Source: Thamnaconus septentrionalis
Taxonomy: Eukaryota > Chordata > Actinopteri > Tetraodontiformes > Monacanthidae
Direction: 5' to 3'
NCBI GenBank assembly: GCA_009823395.1
Contig: CM020513.1
Span: 15,179,001 to 15,243,000 of the forward strand
DNA: 64,000 nucleotides
Part shown: one piece after another, positions 19,862 to 31,750 of the stretch
How positions within the stretch are numbered: position 1 is the stretch's first letter
Layout of the letters: each line of letters opens with the position of its first letter
Made by a program: the position numbers and the translations under genes
Notes under the pieces: model-generated
What the model was told of the DNA's origin: nothing
The model's database searches: none
Seen by the model: the letters and a program-made list of their open reading frames with translations, nothing else

Positions 19862-22800
19862 CTGCGGGAGGAGAGGGCAGACCAACTGACTGTCAAACTA
19901 AATTTAATGCGCGACCGTTTGAAGGAAACACAGATCATAAACATCTCAGAGGCTGCCACATAAATACTCCACAGGTGTGGCAGCGGGTCAGAAAATGAAA
20001 GGTAGACATGAATTCATCTCATTCACGTGGCACCGACTGCTACATGAGAAATCAGCTCTTTCAGTCTCTTTCTCAACTTTCTGGAAAACATGCATCTATG
20101 TGATTTGTTGTCAGTCAGAAACACTGATTTACAAGATTCAAGCTGCAGCAGCGAGGCCGCTGGTGTCGATGAGTTGGAAGCAGACGAGGGATTAAACGCT
20201 TTATTAAGTTTGCCGTGTTGTTTTTTTTATCGCTCTGTCGCCTCATTCTGTCACTTCATCCCTTGCCTTTGTCAAGTGGATGACAGCTGCCCTGCTTCTC
20301 TGCCGCCAGACACGTGTCGTTTTTTTGGAAGAATCAAGAATTACGACTTTTAACCGGAAAGGTGCCAGCGACTCGGTTGCAGCGGCGACGCCCCTCTTCT
20401 TGCTCCCGGCAGCGAATCTGTTCCGTGATGCCATCAGGCTGCAAATCCCTCTGTTGCGCCGCGGTCGCACGGGAAAAAAAAAAATCAGCTTTTTGTGGTC
20501 ACATTAACTGCGAGCGCATTCCATACTTCTGGCTGGCTCGCACTTGAATGAGATCAAGCTAATTAGATGAGCCTGGTTGGGTATAAAGCCATTGCTGTGA
20601 CTGGTGCTGGGTTTTTTTTCCCAGTAGAGAGCTGTTTAGGAGGAAGTAAAAATGAAGAATCGCAGTCACATGAGTCTGCGCCGGTAAATTTTTTAAGCCT
20701 GTTACTGTTAATGATCTCCTCTGTTTCCTGACACAGATTGCATTGAGCTGCGGTGGATAATTGTGACTCAAAAAACTCCAAAAGAAGAGGCCACGTACCG
20801 TACACCTGGATGAAGCCCAGTCATACGTTAGTGAGAACAATCGCCTGACTGTCAACAAGTAGGACTTGTTTGTGGTAAATTCTGAAATGTGCAGTCTCAT
20901 GCAGCGCACGCAACGCCTGCGAGCTGAGGTGAAATGAAATCTGCTGCAGTTCGTGTCAGTGTTTGAAATTCAACAGTCGCAATATTCTATGTGTGACCTA
21001 CATGAACTCATTTAAGGCTCACACTCATTACTAAATAAGGGGTTTGAAATGTAGCCCTCTGTTTACAGCCTATTAATACTACAAAAAAAAAACAACTACT
21101 TTTGTTGTACTTAACTGTATGTACTGCGGCAATGCTACTGCATAAAATATACTTATAAAAAAAATAAAAGAATTACGTGTTTGGTTGGCACACAAAATAG
21201 AGCAAGCAAACAAATTCAGACTTTTCTCATGCAGGTAGTTGAGTGTAGTTTGTCACTCTACCTCATGGCCCGGCTGAGCTTCTCGTAGGTCATGCTGCTG
21301 TTGTTCTTCTTCTTGCCCCATAGCTGCGCCACGGCCTCTGACTTGAGGAAACGGAACACGCCCTCTGTCCGGTCCTCCCATTTGATCAGGCCGGGATTCG
21401 TCTCCGGGTTCAGCAAAATGTCTCTTATGAACTCCCACAGGTGCGTCCCTCGGGGGGCTGTGGGGAAAACGAGGGAAACGGTGAACAGCACGAACACAAA
21501 CAACTCAGGAAGTAAATGTTTTGCCTCCACTTACTGTGCTTCTTGGTTGGATCGCGACGAGACAGCGACCTCTTGACATCTGGGAGAAATCAGGCAACGT
21601 ATTTCTGACTCGGTTTTGTTTGCTTATTCACTGATTACTAGAACAAAATAAAAAGTGGGGTAATGTTACAGTATCATGCGATCTTACTCACCAAGACTGG
21701 AGGAGGTTTGAGAGACAACAGGCCCGACAGGTTGCACCAATGGTTCGTAGATTTCTATGTTTAGAGTGAAAAATGTTCAATATTTTAAAAATATTTACAT
21801 GATATTTTTTATAATCTATTATTCAATGTCATTTATGATAAACAAAGTAGTACAAGAAACAGAGCAAATGTATTTACCTGCTGTTGGGTAGCTGGCATCA
21901 GGAAATAGACATGAGAAGTCAACTGTTGGGGAGAGCAGAATTCATCAGGACACAAATTGATTCAGTCACAGGGGAAATGAATGCAAGATGAAAGGCGACA
22001 TTGGCTTATTATTCTCAGTAAATTGTGAAAATGTTTTTTCTGAAGGTTTATTTTTATTTATTTTTTTTACATACATTCCGGTTTGAGTTCCAGTTGTCCA
22101 ATTTCTACATGGTACTGCCCTGCAGAGATGAAAGAGGAGGGGAAAGAATAGGGAAGAATAAACACAAATCAGGGAATTCAAGCTGTCATTGTGGCACATT
22201 GTGGAAGGGTTTTGTTTTGTTTTTTGTTTTTTTCCCCCTTTACTTTCACAGTCAATGTGTGACATCAAACAGCCACGGGCCAAATCCCTGCCAGGAGCGT
22301 TGGAAGCCTTTTTCGCGGCCTGAATTGCATCTCACAGTGCAAAGCAGTCAGAGATTCTGCAGAGATTACAGGAGAAACCTTTTCTTCTCTCTCTCTTTTT
22401 TTTTTAACACTTTAAGGTGAAGGCAGATTTGTCATGGCTCTGGCACAGGATGGCACTTTGTTTTTTGGGTAAACAGAACAAGGGCTTTCACAGTTTTAAC
22501 AAAAGCAGATGAGGGGACGAATGGATTGTGTGACTGGCTGAAGAATGACCCATGCTCCTGGTGTGCTGCCGACTCAGAGAGCATTAAAATCAAAGCTCAG
22601 GTAGGATTAAAAACGAATAACTTTGACCATATTGTGTTACGCCTCATTTCCGAACAAAGCAGCCTTGTGTTGTTATTTACACTGGAAGGAGGCGTGAACC
22701 TCTTGCGCTTGGCCTCGTGCTGCTGTTATTCTTGCTTTGAAATGTCATTAGGGGCCTAATGTTTCACAAGTATGCAAACCACGTCACAGCTTCACTTTCC

Positions 22801-23869
22801 TGGGTGTGCACTATGCGGCAGTCAGCTATTGAGTCTCCAGTTGAAAAAGTGAAGCGCGCGGCCCTAATACACTTAGATCAGCCCTCAGCCCGGTTAATTA
22901 AAAGATTCTCTCAGCTATAGCCAAGCTGGTTTCTCAGCTTCCTGTAGGCTGACAAACAATAACAGGCGTCCCTCCACAACCACTACCAACCCCAGCGAAG
23001 CTCTGCTCGATCCAAAACACTCAGCTCGGCTTCCATCTCACCAACTCAAAGCCCTCCCTCTGATGCTCCCACTCGCCACCAGACGTACCGCCCCACTTGA
23101 GCTCCGTGATGCTGTGGAAGAGGATGGGCCCTACGCTGCCTGCAGCGTGCACAAAGTCCTGGTAGCTCAGATTGCAGAGCTGATGGCCATCCATGTCAAA
23201 GTTCTGGAAGGGGACGGAGGAGGCGTCAATCTGGTGGATGTCCATGACCTGCTGCAGCCACTCCCACACCTGGTACTTGGTCCAGAACTGGGGCTCGAGG
23301 TCCCGGGACCACGGGCAACTTGTGTAAGCAGGCATCAACATTGGAACTGTGGATTGAGATGAGTGCATGTAAAAAAAAGCCCCCAGAGAGAAAAAACTCA
23401 ATTTGTCAGCATTGTTGATATGTAACTGATTAGTGTCAAAATGAAGGTATCCACAAGAGCTGTTGAGCTGCTTCTCACATAGAAATCCTGAATTTATGAC
23501 TCACCTTCCACATCTCTGTGATGTCCACGTTAGGAAACACTCAATTATTGTCAAGAGGATTTAGTTTTGTTTCATAACAGGTCACATAACAATTGCATTG
23601 GCTCTATTGAGCAAGTCAGTGGCTCAGCACGAATTAAATCGCTGAGTGACAAATTCAGCAAACTCTGACTTTTGCAGAGTCATGCTGCTCTATCGTGCGG
23701 GCGATTTAATCAACTAATCCATGGTGAAGAAGAGTAAGTATGTAACAAAATGCATGTTGACAAAGGAATCTCGCCATGGGTCGAGAGTCTCACCATCAGG
23801 GTAGGTGTTAGCAGCTCCCCAGGCGCTGGTCACTTGGCTGTCCAGGTGGGTGGATGGAGTAACACTCAT
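19762..23869 (-). CDS. ehf: EHF (ESE-3), epithelium-specific ETS transcription factor
   Basis: Minus-strand gene, eight coding exons: 23869-23794, 23346-23089, 22119-22075, 21922-21878, 21754-21692, 21579-21535, 21457-21262, 19861-19762; 828 nt, 275 residues plus stop. A nuclear DNA-binding protein. The pointed (SAM_PNT) domain is at about residues 38-110 ([22 protein letters not shown]) and the ETS winged helix at about 180-265 ([44 protein letters not shown], then [20 protein letters not shown]). The ETS domain and the ending RGWRESEK match EHF closely and differ from ELF5 and ELF3. Human EHF is 300 residues; the fish form is shorter in the N-terminus and linker. All internal junctions up to the ETS domain are phase 1. 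Confidence 0.95.
19862..21261 (-). other. ehf: EHF intron 7
   Basis: 1.4 kb between the two ETS exons. The stretch 20000-20560 is GC-richer with CpGs; 20900-21250 is AT-rich. Overlapping short frames on both strands show no family signature. Nothing else recognised. Confidence 0.75.
21262..21457 (-). CDS. ehf: EHF coding exon 7 (ETS domain, first two thirds)
   Basis: 196 nt, acceptor CCACAG at 21458, donor AG|GTAGAG at 21261. Encodes [19 protein letters not shown] through [19 protein letters not shown], covering helices 1-2 and most of recognition helix 3. The junction splits the arginine before YYYKRE, as in other ETS genes. Exit phase 2. Confidence 0.97.
21535..21579 (-). CDS. ehf: EHF coding exon 6 (basic linker)
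   Basis: 45 nt, acceptor CCCAG at 21580, donor A|GTAAGT at 21534, phase 1. Encodes [15 protein letters not shown], a basic stretch directly before the ETS domain, corresponding to the human KCHTKKH region. Confidence 0.85.
21692..21754 (-). CDS. ehf: EHF coding exon 5 (linker)
   Basis: 63 nt, acceptor CATAG at 21755, donor G|GTGAGT at 21691, phase 1 in and out. Encodes [21 protein letters not shown], low-complexity Ser/Pro/Val linker before the ETS domain. Confidence 0.75.
21878..21922 (-). CDS. ehf: EHF coding exon 4 (linker)
   Basis: 45 nt, acceptor CAACAG at 21923, donor G|GTAAAT at 21877, phase 1 in and out. Encodes [15 protein letters not shown], an acidic/aromatic linker segment comparable in place to the human DENYLYDTNYG exon. 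Confidence 0.75.
22075..22119 (-). CDS. ehf: EHF coding exon 3 (linker micro-exon)
   Basis: 45 nt, acceptor CTGCAG at 22120, donor T|GTATGT at 22074. It keeps the phase-1 frame, encoding [15 protein letters not shown]. Weakly similar to the human VIVKTEQ linker exon. Assigned from splice sites, phase and position; lower certainty than the domain exons. Confidence 0.7.
22120..23088 (-). other. ehf: EHF intron 2
   Basis: 0.97 kb of unique sequence. A T-rich run at about 22204-22236 and purine-rich stretches, no recognisable element. Confidence 0.8.
23089..23346 (-). CDS. ehf: EHF coding exon 2 (pointed/SAM domain)
   Basis: 258 nt, acceptor CCACAG at 23347, donor G|GTACGT at 23088. It carries the whole pointed domain: [34 protein letters not shown], then [13 protein letters not shown] and LKWGG. 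Pointed domains mediate protein contacts and regulate ETS activity. Confidence 0.95.
23794..23869 (-). CDS. ehf: EHF coding exon 1 (N-terminus)
   Basis: The ATG at 23869 has A at -3 (AACAGCATGA). It encodes [17 protein letters not shown] and nine more residues to the donor GATG|GTGAGA at 23793, phase 1, joining in frame to the pointed-domain exon. The N-terminus is not conserved with human EHF, so the start is chosen by context and frame. The exon probably begins at 23908 after acceptor CCTCAG, giving a 39-nt leader with a uORF. Confidence 0.75.
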
Positions 23870-23898
23870 GCTGTTGTTTCTGCACGCTGATGTAACAT
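23866..23898 (-). promoter_or_regulatory. uORF in the EHF leader, stop overlapping the EHF start
   Basis: An ATG at 23898 (GGGCCATGT, moderate context) opens a 10-codon frame ([10 protein letters not shown]) that ends in TGA at 23868-23866. The stop overlaps the EHF ATG as ATGA, so downstream initiation would depend on leaky scanning or reinitiation. Confidence 0.55.
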
Positions 23899-23908
23899 GG
23901 CCCAGGGC

Positions 23909-26900
23909 CTGAGGATGGAGAGGAGGGGAATAGTTTTAAAAGGTCCCTGCTGAATGCAAAATTGACTGTGTCAATGTTCTCCAACAATTAGATGTGCCTG
24001 GGATGTAAAATGAAGATCTGGGAATGAGTATTAATTCAGACGTGTAATGCTCTCGTGTCATTCTGGCAAATTCATCAGGGCAAAGTTTAGCCATAATAGC
24101 AGCGGCGCCGTGGAACATTCAAGTGGTTGTTTAGTTTACCACACAACTATTTACTGGTGTAGTAAACACGTTGCATGCTGTTTCACTAAACGCTGTCTTT
24201 CTGAAAGTAAATTTAGGCATGAAATCAAACACAATTTGCCAGTGGACTGACGAAATGACTCACAATGATACAATACAAATGTGGCCATTTACGCATATTT
24301 TGCAAACATACTGTGCAAAAACTCAGGAGCCTGTGTAACCTGCTGTTCATCGTTGCAGCCCAGTGGCATTCATTCCTGGAAGCTCATCTACATTTTAAAC
24401 AGCATAAAACCTTTGTCTGTCATCTCAGTAATCACATTTGTTTGACTGGCTGCGGAGTCTTTGGCTCGGCAAATTGTCAGAATGGCCCCAAAAACCACTT
24501 AAACTTCCATCCTCCTGCTTTTTCAATTACAGATGTCATTATATCTTCCCACACTGATTTTACACCATTGCAAGTGCTCATTTCAGTGTTTGCCTCAATG
24601 TTAAACAAGCTTCTCTTCTCCTGCTGCTTGATGTTTTCAGCAGTCGTACAGGGTTTCAACCACATATAGAGGCAAATAAAATATCTTTCAGACTGAAATG
24701 CAGCTTCATTTGCATCTCATGTAAATAAATCTTGTTGCACCTTCAGCCGCTCCAATGTTTTGCCAAGCAAGATATGGAGCGACGTTCGGCCCGCCTGCTT
24801 GGCTGGGAAAATCCTTGGTGATGGGAATATCTTGTCCCTTCAACGGATGTATACTACATATTTATACAGTTCAGGGTTTGAACTGAACAGAGTATTGGAT
24901 AATTTACACGGTTCTTTCTTATCAGTGAAATGAACGACTTTTCAATGGCGTTGAAAGGTGTACTGGCATAAATTCAGTGAAAAAAAATACTATGGAAAAT
25001 AGACCTGAACTCAAAGACTGCACCGACCCTGAGACTCTTAAAGGTCGACTCAATGAGAGGCACTTGTTCTACATGACCATGCATTGAATACATTTCACTG
25101 GATCATCAATAGCCACTCAGCTGAGTCATTGGGGGAAAATCACTCTGCAGCATGGAATGAGTTTGCGTGGCTGTTGTGTCTGCATGTGCTCTTGCTGCAC
25201 TTTAAAACAATCCAGTTGCACTAATTTTTGTTCCACGACTAACTTGTGATGGAAAAAAAACCTGAAAAACAAAAAAAGAAAAACAAAGTCTGGTCACACT
25301 ACCACTGATAGACATTACTAATTTGAAACCAGCAAGTCAAATGAATGGAAGATGCTGCACTTGTACATGACACGCTGGGAGAGGTACTACATAAACATAG
25401 ACCTCTTATTTTGATCTAAGCTCGATGCTTCTTTTGCTCTATGGAACCTGAAGACAGCAAATTCGCTGAACGGAAGCGTGCTGATTGCAGAGCACCAGTG
25501 TGGCACCTACCTGTTCGGTGGAAGAGGCTCCGGTCAGATGTGACAGATGTCGCAGGCACACTGACTGGAAGACAAACACAGACAAAAGCAGCTCGGGGAG
25601 ATCTCAGTCGTCTGTGTTCAACATGAGATGTCTTTTTTTTTCTCCACCTCCAACCGGGCTCTTTGTACAGGCAGAAAAAAGGTTGCAGACACAGTGAGTA
25701 TTGTTCCGTCACAATGAGTGTTATATGCTGCCAACTTCCTTAACATGATGCAATTGGCTACCTGTCATTGGTCGCACCAGTTGCATATTTGCATGAAACA
25801 CTCCCATTCACCTACAAAACAAAAAAAAACAAAAAACAAAAAACCCTCACATACTATCTATCAACACGGTTCCCTTTCACTTGTTTTAAATGCACGTCTA
25901 CCTCAGAGCGCACGGACTGATGCACAAGCACCGGTGACCAACACTGTGTTGCACAAGTTCTTTTTTTGTTTTCTTTGCAATAATGTCATGACAGTTGAGG
26001 TAAGAAACCCCTGGGTGAACTTTCCATTTTAAGTATGAATGTATACATAAATATATTTAGAAAAGGAAAAAAAACCCGTTATACCAGAAATGGATCGTTC
26101 AGAATGGACTTTCATTTTTGGATGGAAGGGTTTGTGGAGCATTTAGGCCAAGTTTACTTACAGCCGCGGATGACACACAGCGCAATCTCTGGAAGCCTGT
26201 CAAACTTTGATCAGGTCTGTGGCATCTTGTCACGAACCGCAGGTGAGAGTTTACCGTTTCTCAAGGAAAAAAAAAGAAAAAGAAAGAAAAGCCCCATGTT
26301 GAAGCCCTGAATTGTCTTGGGGTGGCACGTGTTCCCCCTCCGGGACACTCACAAGGTGCGGCACATTTGACATCGTGGTAGAAGTGACGTGTTGCCGGTG
26401 GAAACACTGCACTCAGAAACAGTGAGTAAAATCTTGCCAGCACTCAGGTCTGACGCAATAATGGAAACCTTGAACCGTGCAGGTGGCACGGTTTTTTTTC
26501 ACTATTCCAAATTCCTGAAAACATGTTTGTCCTGTTTCGAGTGAAGCACACTGCTCCAAAGAGAAACCGCTGATAAAATAAACACCCAGTGACAAACACA
26601 ATGTGACAAAAATCACTTTTTTTCTCTCCTGACTGAACTCAGACCTTCATATGAGGTGTTGTCTCCTTCTGACAACCAAGAGAGGGAATTCACACATAGT
26701 ATTGTTTTTTATTTATTTATTTATTTTTCTTGTTGCTTGAAGCCAATTAGGGCCTACTAAAAAGTACAGTTACAAACAGTGCAATGTTGATAGTGGAAGA
26801 GACTCCGAGCAGGGTTGAGTGGAGGGGCGGAGTGCTGTTGGACAGTGTGTCAGGTCTCCCTCACAAGCAGGTACAAACAAATGATGCTTTAATAAGCTGC

Positions 26901-27100
26901 TCTCAGATTGTGGCCTTTAATGGCTTTTTTTGCGTTTTGCAGATTTCTGTTACCGACATGTGGGCGAGTGGCTTCCCACAGCTCGGCCGCAGAGATAATT
27001 CTGTGTCAGCGTTACCATCTCTTATCTCCCCATGCAAGACAAATCACAGCAGTTGTCATGGTGAAACCCAGCAATTACGATCACCTTGAAAATATTCCAC
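23909..27100. other. EHF upstream region
   Basis: 3.2 kb of mostly unique, moderately AT-rich sequence. It holds an octamer-like ATTTGCAT near 24708, the candidate 5' exon at 25512-25626, an A/AAAC-rich run near 25819-25845 and a (TTTA)n run near 26708-26730. No coding exon is recognised. Confidence 0.55.
25512..25626 (-). other. candidate non-coding 5' exon of EHF
   Basis: Minus strand shows a strong donor, GAACAG|GTAGGTG, with the exon ending at 25512 and preceded by about 110 nt of balanced-composition sequence. The next recognised acceptor downstream is that of EHF coding exon 1 at 23909. An ETS-like AGGAAGTTGG lies further upstream near 25735. The upstream boundary is arbitrary and no transcript supports it. 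Confidence 0.22.
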
Positions 27101-27160
27101 TTAAAGGAATAGTTTGCCCATAATTGAAAAATTCATCTTCTTACTCATGCGACATCCAAA
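27101..27160 (+). mobile_element. Kolobok-like TTAA element end (remnant)
   Basis: TTAAAGGAATAGTTTGCCCA followed by AATTGAAAAATTCATC resembles the terminus of abundant teleost miniature transposons with TTAA target sites (consensus AAAGGAATAGTTCACCC). The other end is not clear; it may extend to about 27480, where AAACATCTTT is tandemly repeated. Confidence 0.5.
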
Positions 27161-27479
27161 TTCATGTAACTGGAGTTACACAGATGGGAAAAATTCCATC
27201 CAATGGTATCCATAGTCTGTAAAGTGAGAGCAAAATTTGAAAAAAAAAAAACATGCAAAAACATCTTGGCACTAACATCATGTTTTATTGCACAAAATAT
27301 CCATTGCAGCCTCCGAGCATGCAGCCATGTTCGTGTTGGAGCGTTAAAATCAGCAAAAACACAAAACAGCAGCCATTGCTGCTTCCTTTAACCTCCTTAT
27401 CTCGTATGTGCTGCAGCGTAAAACATCTTTAAACATCTTTAAACAGGCCTCTGCGTCTCGTCATGGCAAACCCTATTCA

Positions 27480-29260
27480 GCAACTTCCATCAACGCTGGC
27501 AGCCATGCTGTGTTGTTGTGTCAAGATCTCGTGCACGCTCATGTGAGTGGAGCTGCGTCTACATAAACATTGTGTAAATGTCACATGTTTTGAGTCAAAT
27601 TGGACCGGACACTCAGATGAAATGTACAGATATGTTATAGATTGCCTCCTTTTTTCCCCCAGGTGCATGCAATGCCAGGACAGTAAGGTGCATTAGAAAA
27701 AAGTCCAGAGAGTTTAGATTGTCGGATGAATTGAGTGAAATTTCAATTTTGGCTGAAATATCACCAGAATCACAGGTAGTATTCTTTTCTTTTTTTTCAG
27801 ACCTGCTGCAACAGTTTCAAATCTACTTTTCAAAGGGCAAAGTACCCCTGGGGTGTAGTTTGAGGCCCACGAGCAGCATTTGGCACCGACCCGCTGTGAA
27901 TGCCTGACCACTCTGAGATGGAGGAAGATTAAAAAGCCCATCAGCTTCCAACTGAACTCGAACACTTGTTATTACGGCCAATAGTTTGTCCTTTTCTTTC
28001 TTTTACTTTCTCGGTCCTTTGCCTGTCACAGTTGTATTTTTTATTTTTTATTTTTATTTTTTTCTCTCTCCCCCTCTCCCTCCGCGTCGCGAGGAGAGCA
28101 GCATTTGGCATCTCATTTCATGGATCTCCGTTCTGCTTTTTCCAGGGTGGATGTGGGTCGACATGTGCAGAAGTCCACTGGGGGAATAGCAAAAAGGGTA
28201 GAGACACAGCGGCGGAGATCAAAGTCTGTCATTTTTGCCCCGCTCTGTGTGAGTTTGCCCACCACCGCTGCCGCCGCCGCCGTGGTGGGAGGCACTGAAG
28301 ACGTCCTCCCAGACGCTGGAGAATGTCATCAAAAATGCTGGCATTATAGACAGTGTCATCTATTTTTAAACAGGGAGTCAAGTCGCGGCTTATGTCACCA
28401 TCCAATAAAAGCACTGCGTTGATCCATCTATAAAGAGGTTTATAACCTGCTTAACGGTACTGTGAAATATTAATGCCTTAGTTGAGGATACGGTCAAAAG
28501 TTTCCGCGTGACAGGGGAAGCTGTCAGAGCCGTCAGTCAGCGCAAGTCGGGCGGGGCGGCGGGTGGGAGGTGGAGGGGTGGGAGGGTACGTGGGGGAGGG
28601 ACGCACAGCTCCGCACGCTCTAATGAACAGGAACTTATTAGCGGGGATATGTCTGTTGCTGTCCCGCTTGCCTCCCCTCTTTCATTAGCTGCTTATCACG
28701 CCCGTTAGTGTCTCCTCCAATACTTCATATTTTGATTAGCATGTGATCCCTTGGTGGAGCAACAGAGAGAGACGGACGGACAGGAAAAATCTTTTTATGA
28801 CCGGCAAATTACCGCTACAAACGACCATTTTTAATGGCCAAATTGTAATTTCTTCCTTTTCATCCGCGTCAAAGAACAATGGGTGTGTAATTACTGGAAT
28901 GAGGGGAGCAACTAGGAGAGAGAGTGAGAGAGTGAGAGAGAGACAGACAGAGAGAGATGAATTATTCAGACTCCTCTTCCCCTCTTTTTATACAACTCCA
29001 TCATGTTTGTTTGCTTTACATCCGGCCGCTTGCGCCACCTGCACTTTTATGGACGGTTCGCAAAACAAACCCAGCAGAAACGTGCACGTGGCAAGCGTGT
29101 GCACAAATGGCTTTTGCCTACATACACGCTAGGACGAGGCATTGCGCGTGCTCCTCCTCTTACACCCATAGGTGACACTGTTGCCCCGTGCACCGGCCGA
29201 GCGGGGAGGGAAGAGCAGGTCAGATGATGAGCGGGCAGCAGCAGATGTGAGGCGATAAAG
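27480..29260. other. unique block with CpG-rich and purine-rich segments
   Basis: T/C-rich run at 28030-28085, a (CCG)n-like run at 28266-28282, unique sequence at 28290-28500 with ATTAATGCC and CAATAAAAG, a G-rich segment at 28548-28605 and GAGAGTGAGAGAG repeats at 28917-28957. No gene recognised. Confidence 0.5.
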
Positions 29261-29410
29261 CGGGAAGGCGACGGAAGGCGACGGAAGGCGATGGAAGGTG
29301 ACGGAAGATGACGGAAGGCGATGGAAGGCGATGGAAGGCGACAGAAGGCGATGGAAGGCGACAGAAGGTGACGGAAGATGACGGCAGATGACGGAAGGCG
29401 ATGGAAGGCG
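29261..29410. repeat. 10-bp minisatellite, 15 units, with GGAA cores
   Basis: Fifteen consecutive exact 10-bp units with the form AYGGAAGGCG, in perfect register. Twelve keep GGAA; units 9 and 11 read AGAA and unit 13 reads GGCA. Because three units make 30 nt, minus-strand frames show a false 10-residue protein repeat (Ser/Pro/His/Arg-rich). Confidence 0.95.
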
Positions 29411-31750
29411 CCTCCCGCCTGCTGACTGACTTATGGCCTGTGCGAACGGCGCCACTCTCACACCAGTTACAGTAACCTACACGCGCCGTCTCCACCGGCT
29501 CCTGGGGGAAATATCACAGACGTGTTGGGAGGGTATTCCTGAAGACAGGAGATATGAGATTTGGGAAGAGGTGTCACACCTTCTCACAAATATATTATAA
29601 GTTTTCCTGAGGCAGCGGACCTTTGTGAGTCTCTCAGCACAAGTCTTTTTGTGTGTTGACCGCATGTACAACGCACATCAACGAAATGGCCTCTGGAAAT
29701 GACTGGTAGACTGGTAAAAGTTCGGACTCCCAAATATCTCAAAGTTCCTGATTTAATCCTGATTCCTTGGTTGCTAATCGTGTTCTGTTTTCTGTACACA
29801 TTCTTTTTTGGATGTGTTGAACTTCTGTGACTGTTTATGCATGGCTTGATCTTTACTCTGCTGCAATCAATCATCTGTTTGATGATGAGAGTCGGCGTTT
29901 GGAAGGGGACAAGGGCAGAGTGGCACTGAGCTGGCCAAAGAGGGCAGAGTCAACCACTGGCTGCAGGTGTTGCCACTCACCTATGAGAGGAATGGGCTGT
30001 TTTCGTGACATCACACAAGGCTGATTTCTGCTACTGCACAGTTGCTTCTGAACACACATTCTGAAAAGTAGTGCAAGGAAGAGCTTTTTTCATTTTTAGG
30101 TGCATCACTGCCGACTCAAAGCACATATTCCAGTCAGGAAAAGTCAATATTGCATAAAATGGTACCTTTAACTCCTGGGTGCGCATTTTAAGATTCTTCA
30201 GAATGAGCAGGCGCATTTCTCAAGATCAATAAAAAAAAGAAAGAAGTGAAAGTGTGGGACTACAAGATGGCTACACAGAGAAAAAGATTCCACTATCATA
30301 ACTTCCTCTCACAGTGCAAGCAGAATGCTGTAATTTCAATGTTGAATCTGGGATCCATCTGGAAAAACTTCCATTTGAATCATTATGGATGCACACAGTC
30401 TTCCAGGAGCAATTAACACCCTTTGAGAAGAATAATGTTCTTCACTACTGCCTGGATTTTGCAAGAAGTTTGCAAAGGCACACTTCCAACACAAAAACAC
30501 AAGTCAAGTTTACTATCTCGCACCAATGGGCACCATTGTACTATAAAAATCTAATTAGACTTCTTAAAAAGCAACAGGCAGAATGGTTTCAGAGATTCGA
30601 AATGGTTTTGGAGATAATATTTTTCAAGGCACTGTCTATTTAATGAATATCAGGTTTAACAAACTGAAAAAAAAACAAGCAAAACAGAACCCATGACCGC
30701 ATATCATTTTAAAGACTCCACAAGTAAGAGCCCTCACAACATTGAAGTAAATCTAAGACACCCCCAACCCTGACAACACTATGTAAAAAAATCAACCAAC
30801 AAGGCAAAAACGTCAACATGCCAAAAGTGGCCACCCACACAGATATTCCACTCCATTAGCATTGAGACCCACACAGAAGAACAGCGGTAGAATAAATCTA
30901 AAGGGCAACATAAAACGATTTGTCCTTTTTTCCAAAAGGCTCAACTTTTTGTCTCTCACTGAGGAGAACTCTGATTTAAAAATCTATATTGTACAAGAAA
31001 AAACATCGAGTCTGAGCACAGTGCACTCTGCTGTTTCATGTTTTACAGCAAATACACAAGCGTTTTGTTTCCGCTTTTGGTTCGACATTGGAACATCAAA
31101 AAACAGTTGAAAGATGGTTGAAATTATGAAAGAACCAAGGGAGGTTAAGAAGGGTTCAAAATCAAATGAGTAAAAAAAAAAATACATGTTCATTGTCTAC
31201 CATGAACATCTCGTAAGCATTAGTTAGGTTGAGCCCACTCTTTCCTCAAAGGTGGGGATCCTACGAGAAGTATTGGAGCTGCTGATCAGTTGTGATTTGT
31301 GAACGTGTATGTCTGCAAAATGTTCACCAATAGACAGCGATCAAAAGTGGAATCCAATCAAACAACGCTCTTCATTCTGGAATCCACTAGAACTACACGA
31401 GGGTTTGGAGTTGGAGTTGGAATCCTCTTCCACAGACCTCCAGAGAACCACTGTGGGCCTTTGTTTGCGAGCCTCATGTGGCCTCATGAGGTGTCGTTAA
31501 GATATGGATGCTCTTTGTGACATCACAAAGGGTTGACATGCTGCAAGGTTTAACCCATGCTTTCTGTATGGAAAAGGGGTGACTTTCCCGAGTTAACCAG
31601 GATTTGACCACTGTTTCAATCTCTACTAATGCTAAACATAAACCCGAGACGCGGTCTGTTGCTTCTCCACACAGTCTGCAGAAAGTTTTTCGATCACCGT
31701 GTGCGTTATTGTCGCCTACGACAATAATCAAATAGTGCGAAATGTAAAAT
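29411..31750. other. AT-rich unique sequence
   Basis: 2.3 kb with A-rich stretches (30660-30830, 31165-31180). No repeat family, exon or RNA gene recognised. Confidence 0.6.

Noticed and set aside
19762..23869. Assignment of the ETS gene to ELF5 or ELF3
   Set aside because: The ETS core ([21 protein letters not shown]) and ending RGWRESEK fit EHF; ELF5 and ELF3 differ at these positions.
28229..28414. Minus-strand frame containing KIDDTVYNASIFDDILQRL
   Set aside because: Protein-like stretch but no suitable acceptor upstream and it runs into a (CGG)n Arg tract; left as probable non-coding.
29129..29495. Apparent Ser/Pro/His/Arg 10-residue protein repeat on the minus strand
   Set aside because: It is the 10-bp minisatellite read three units at a time; two frames show it equally.
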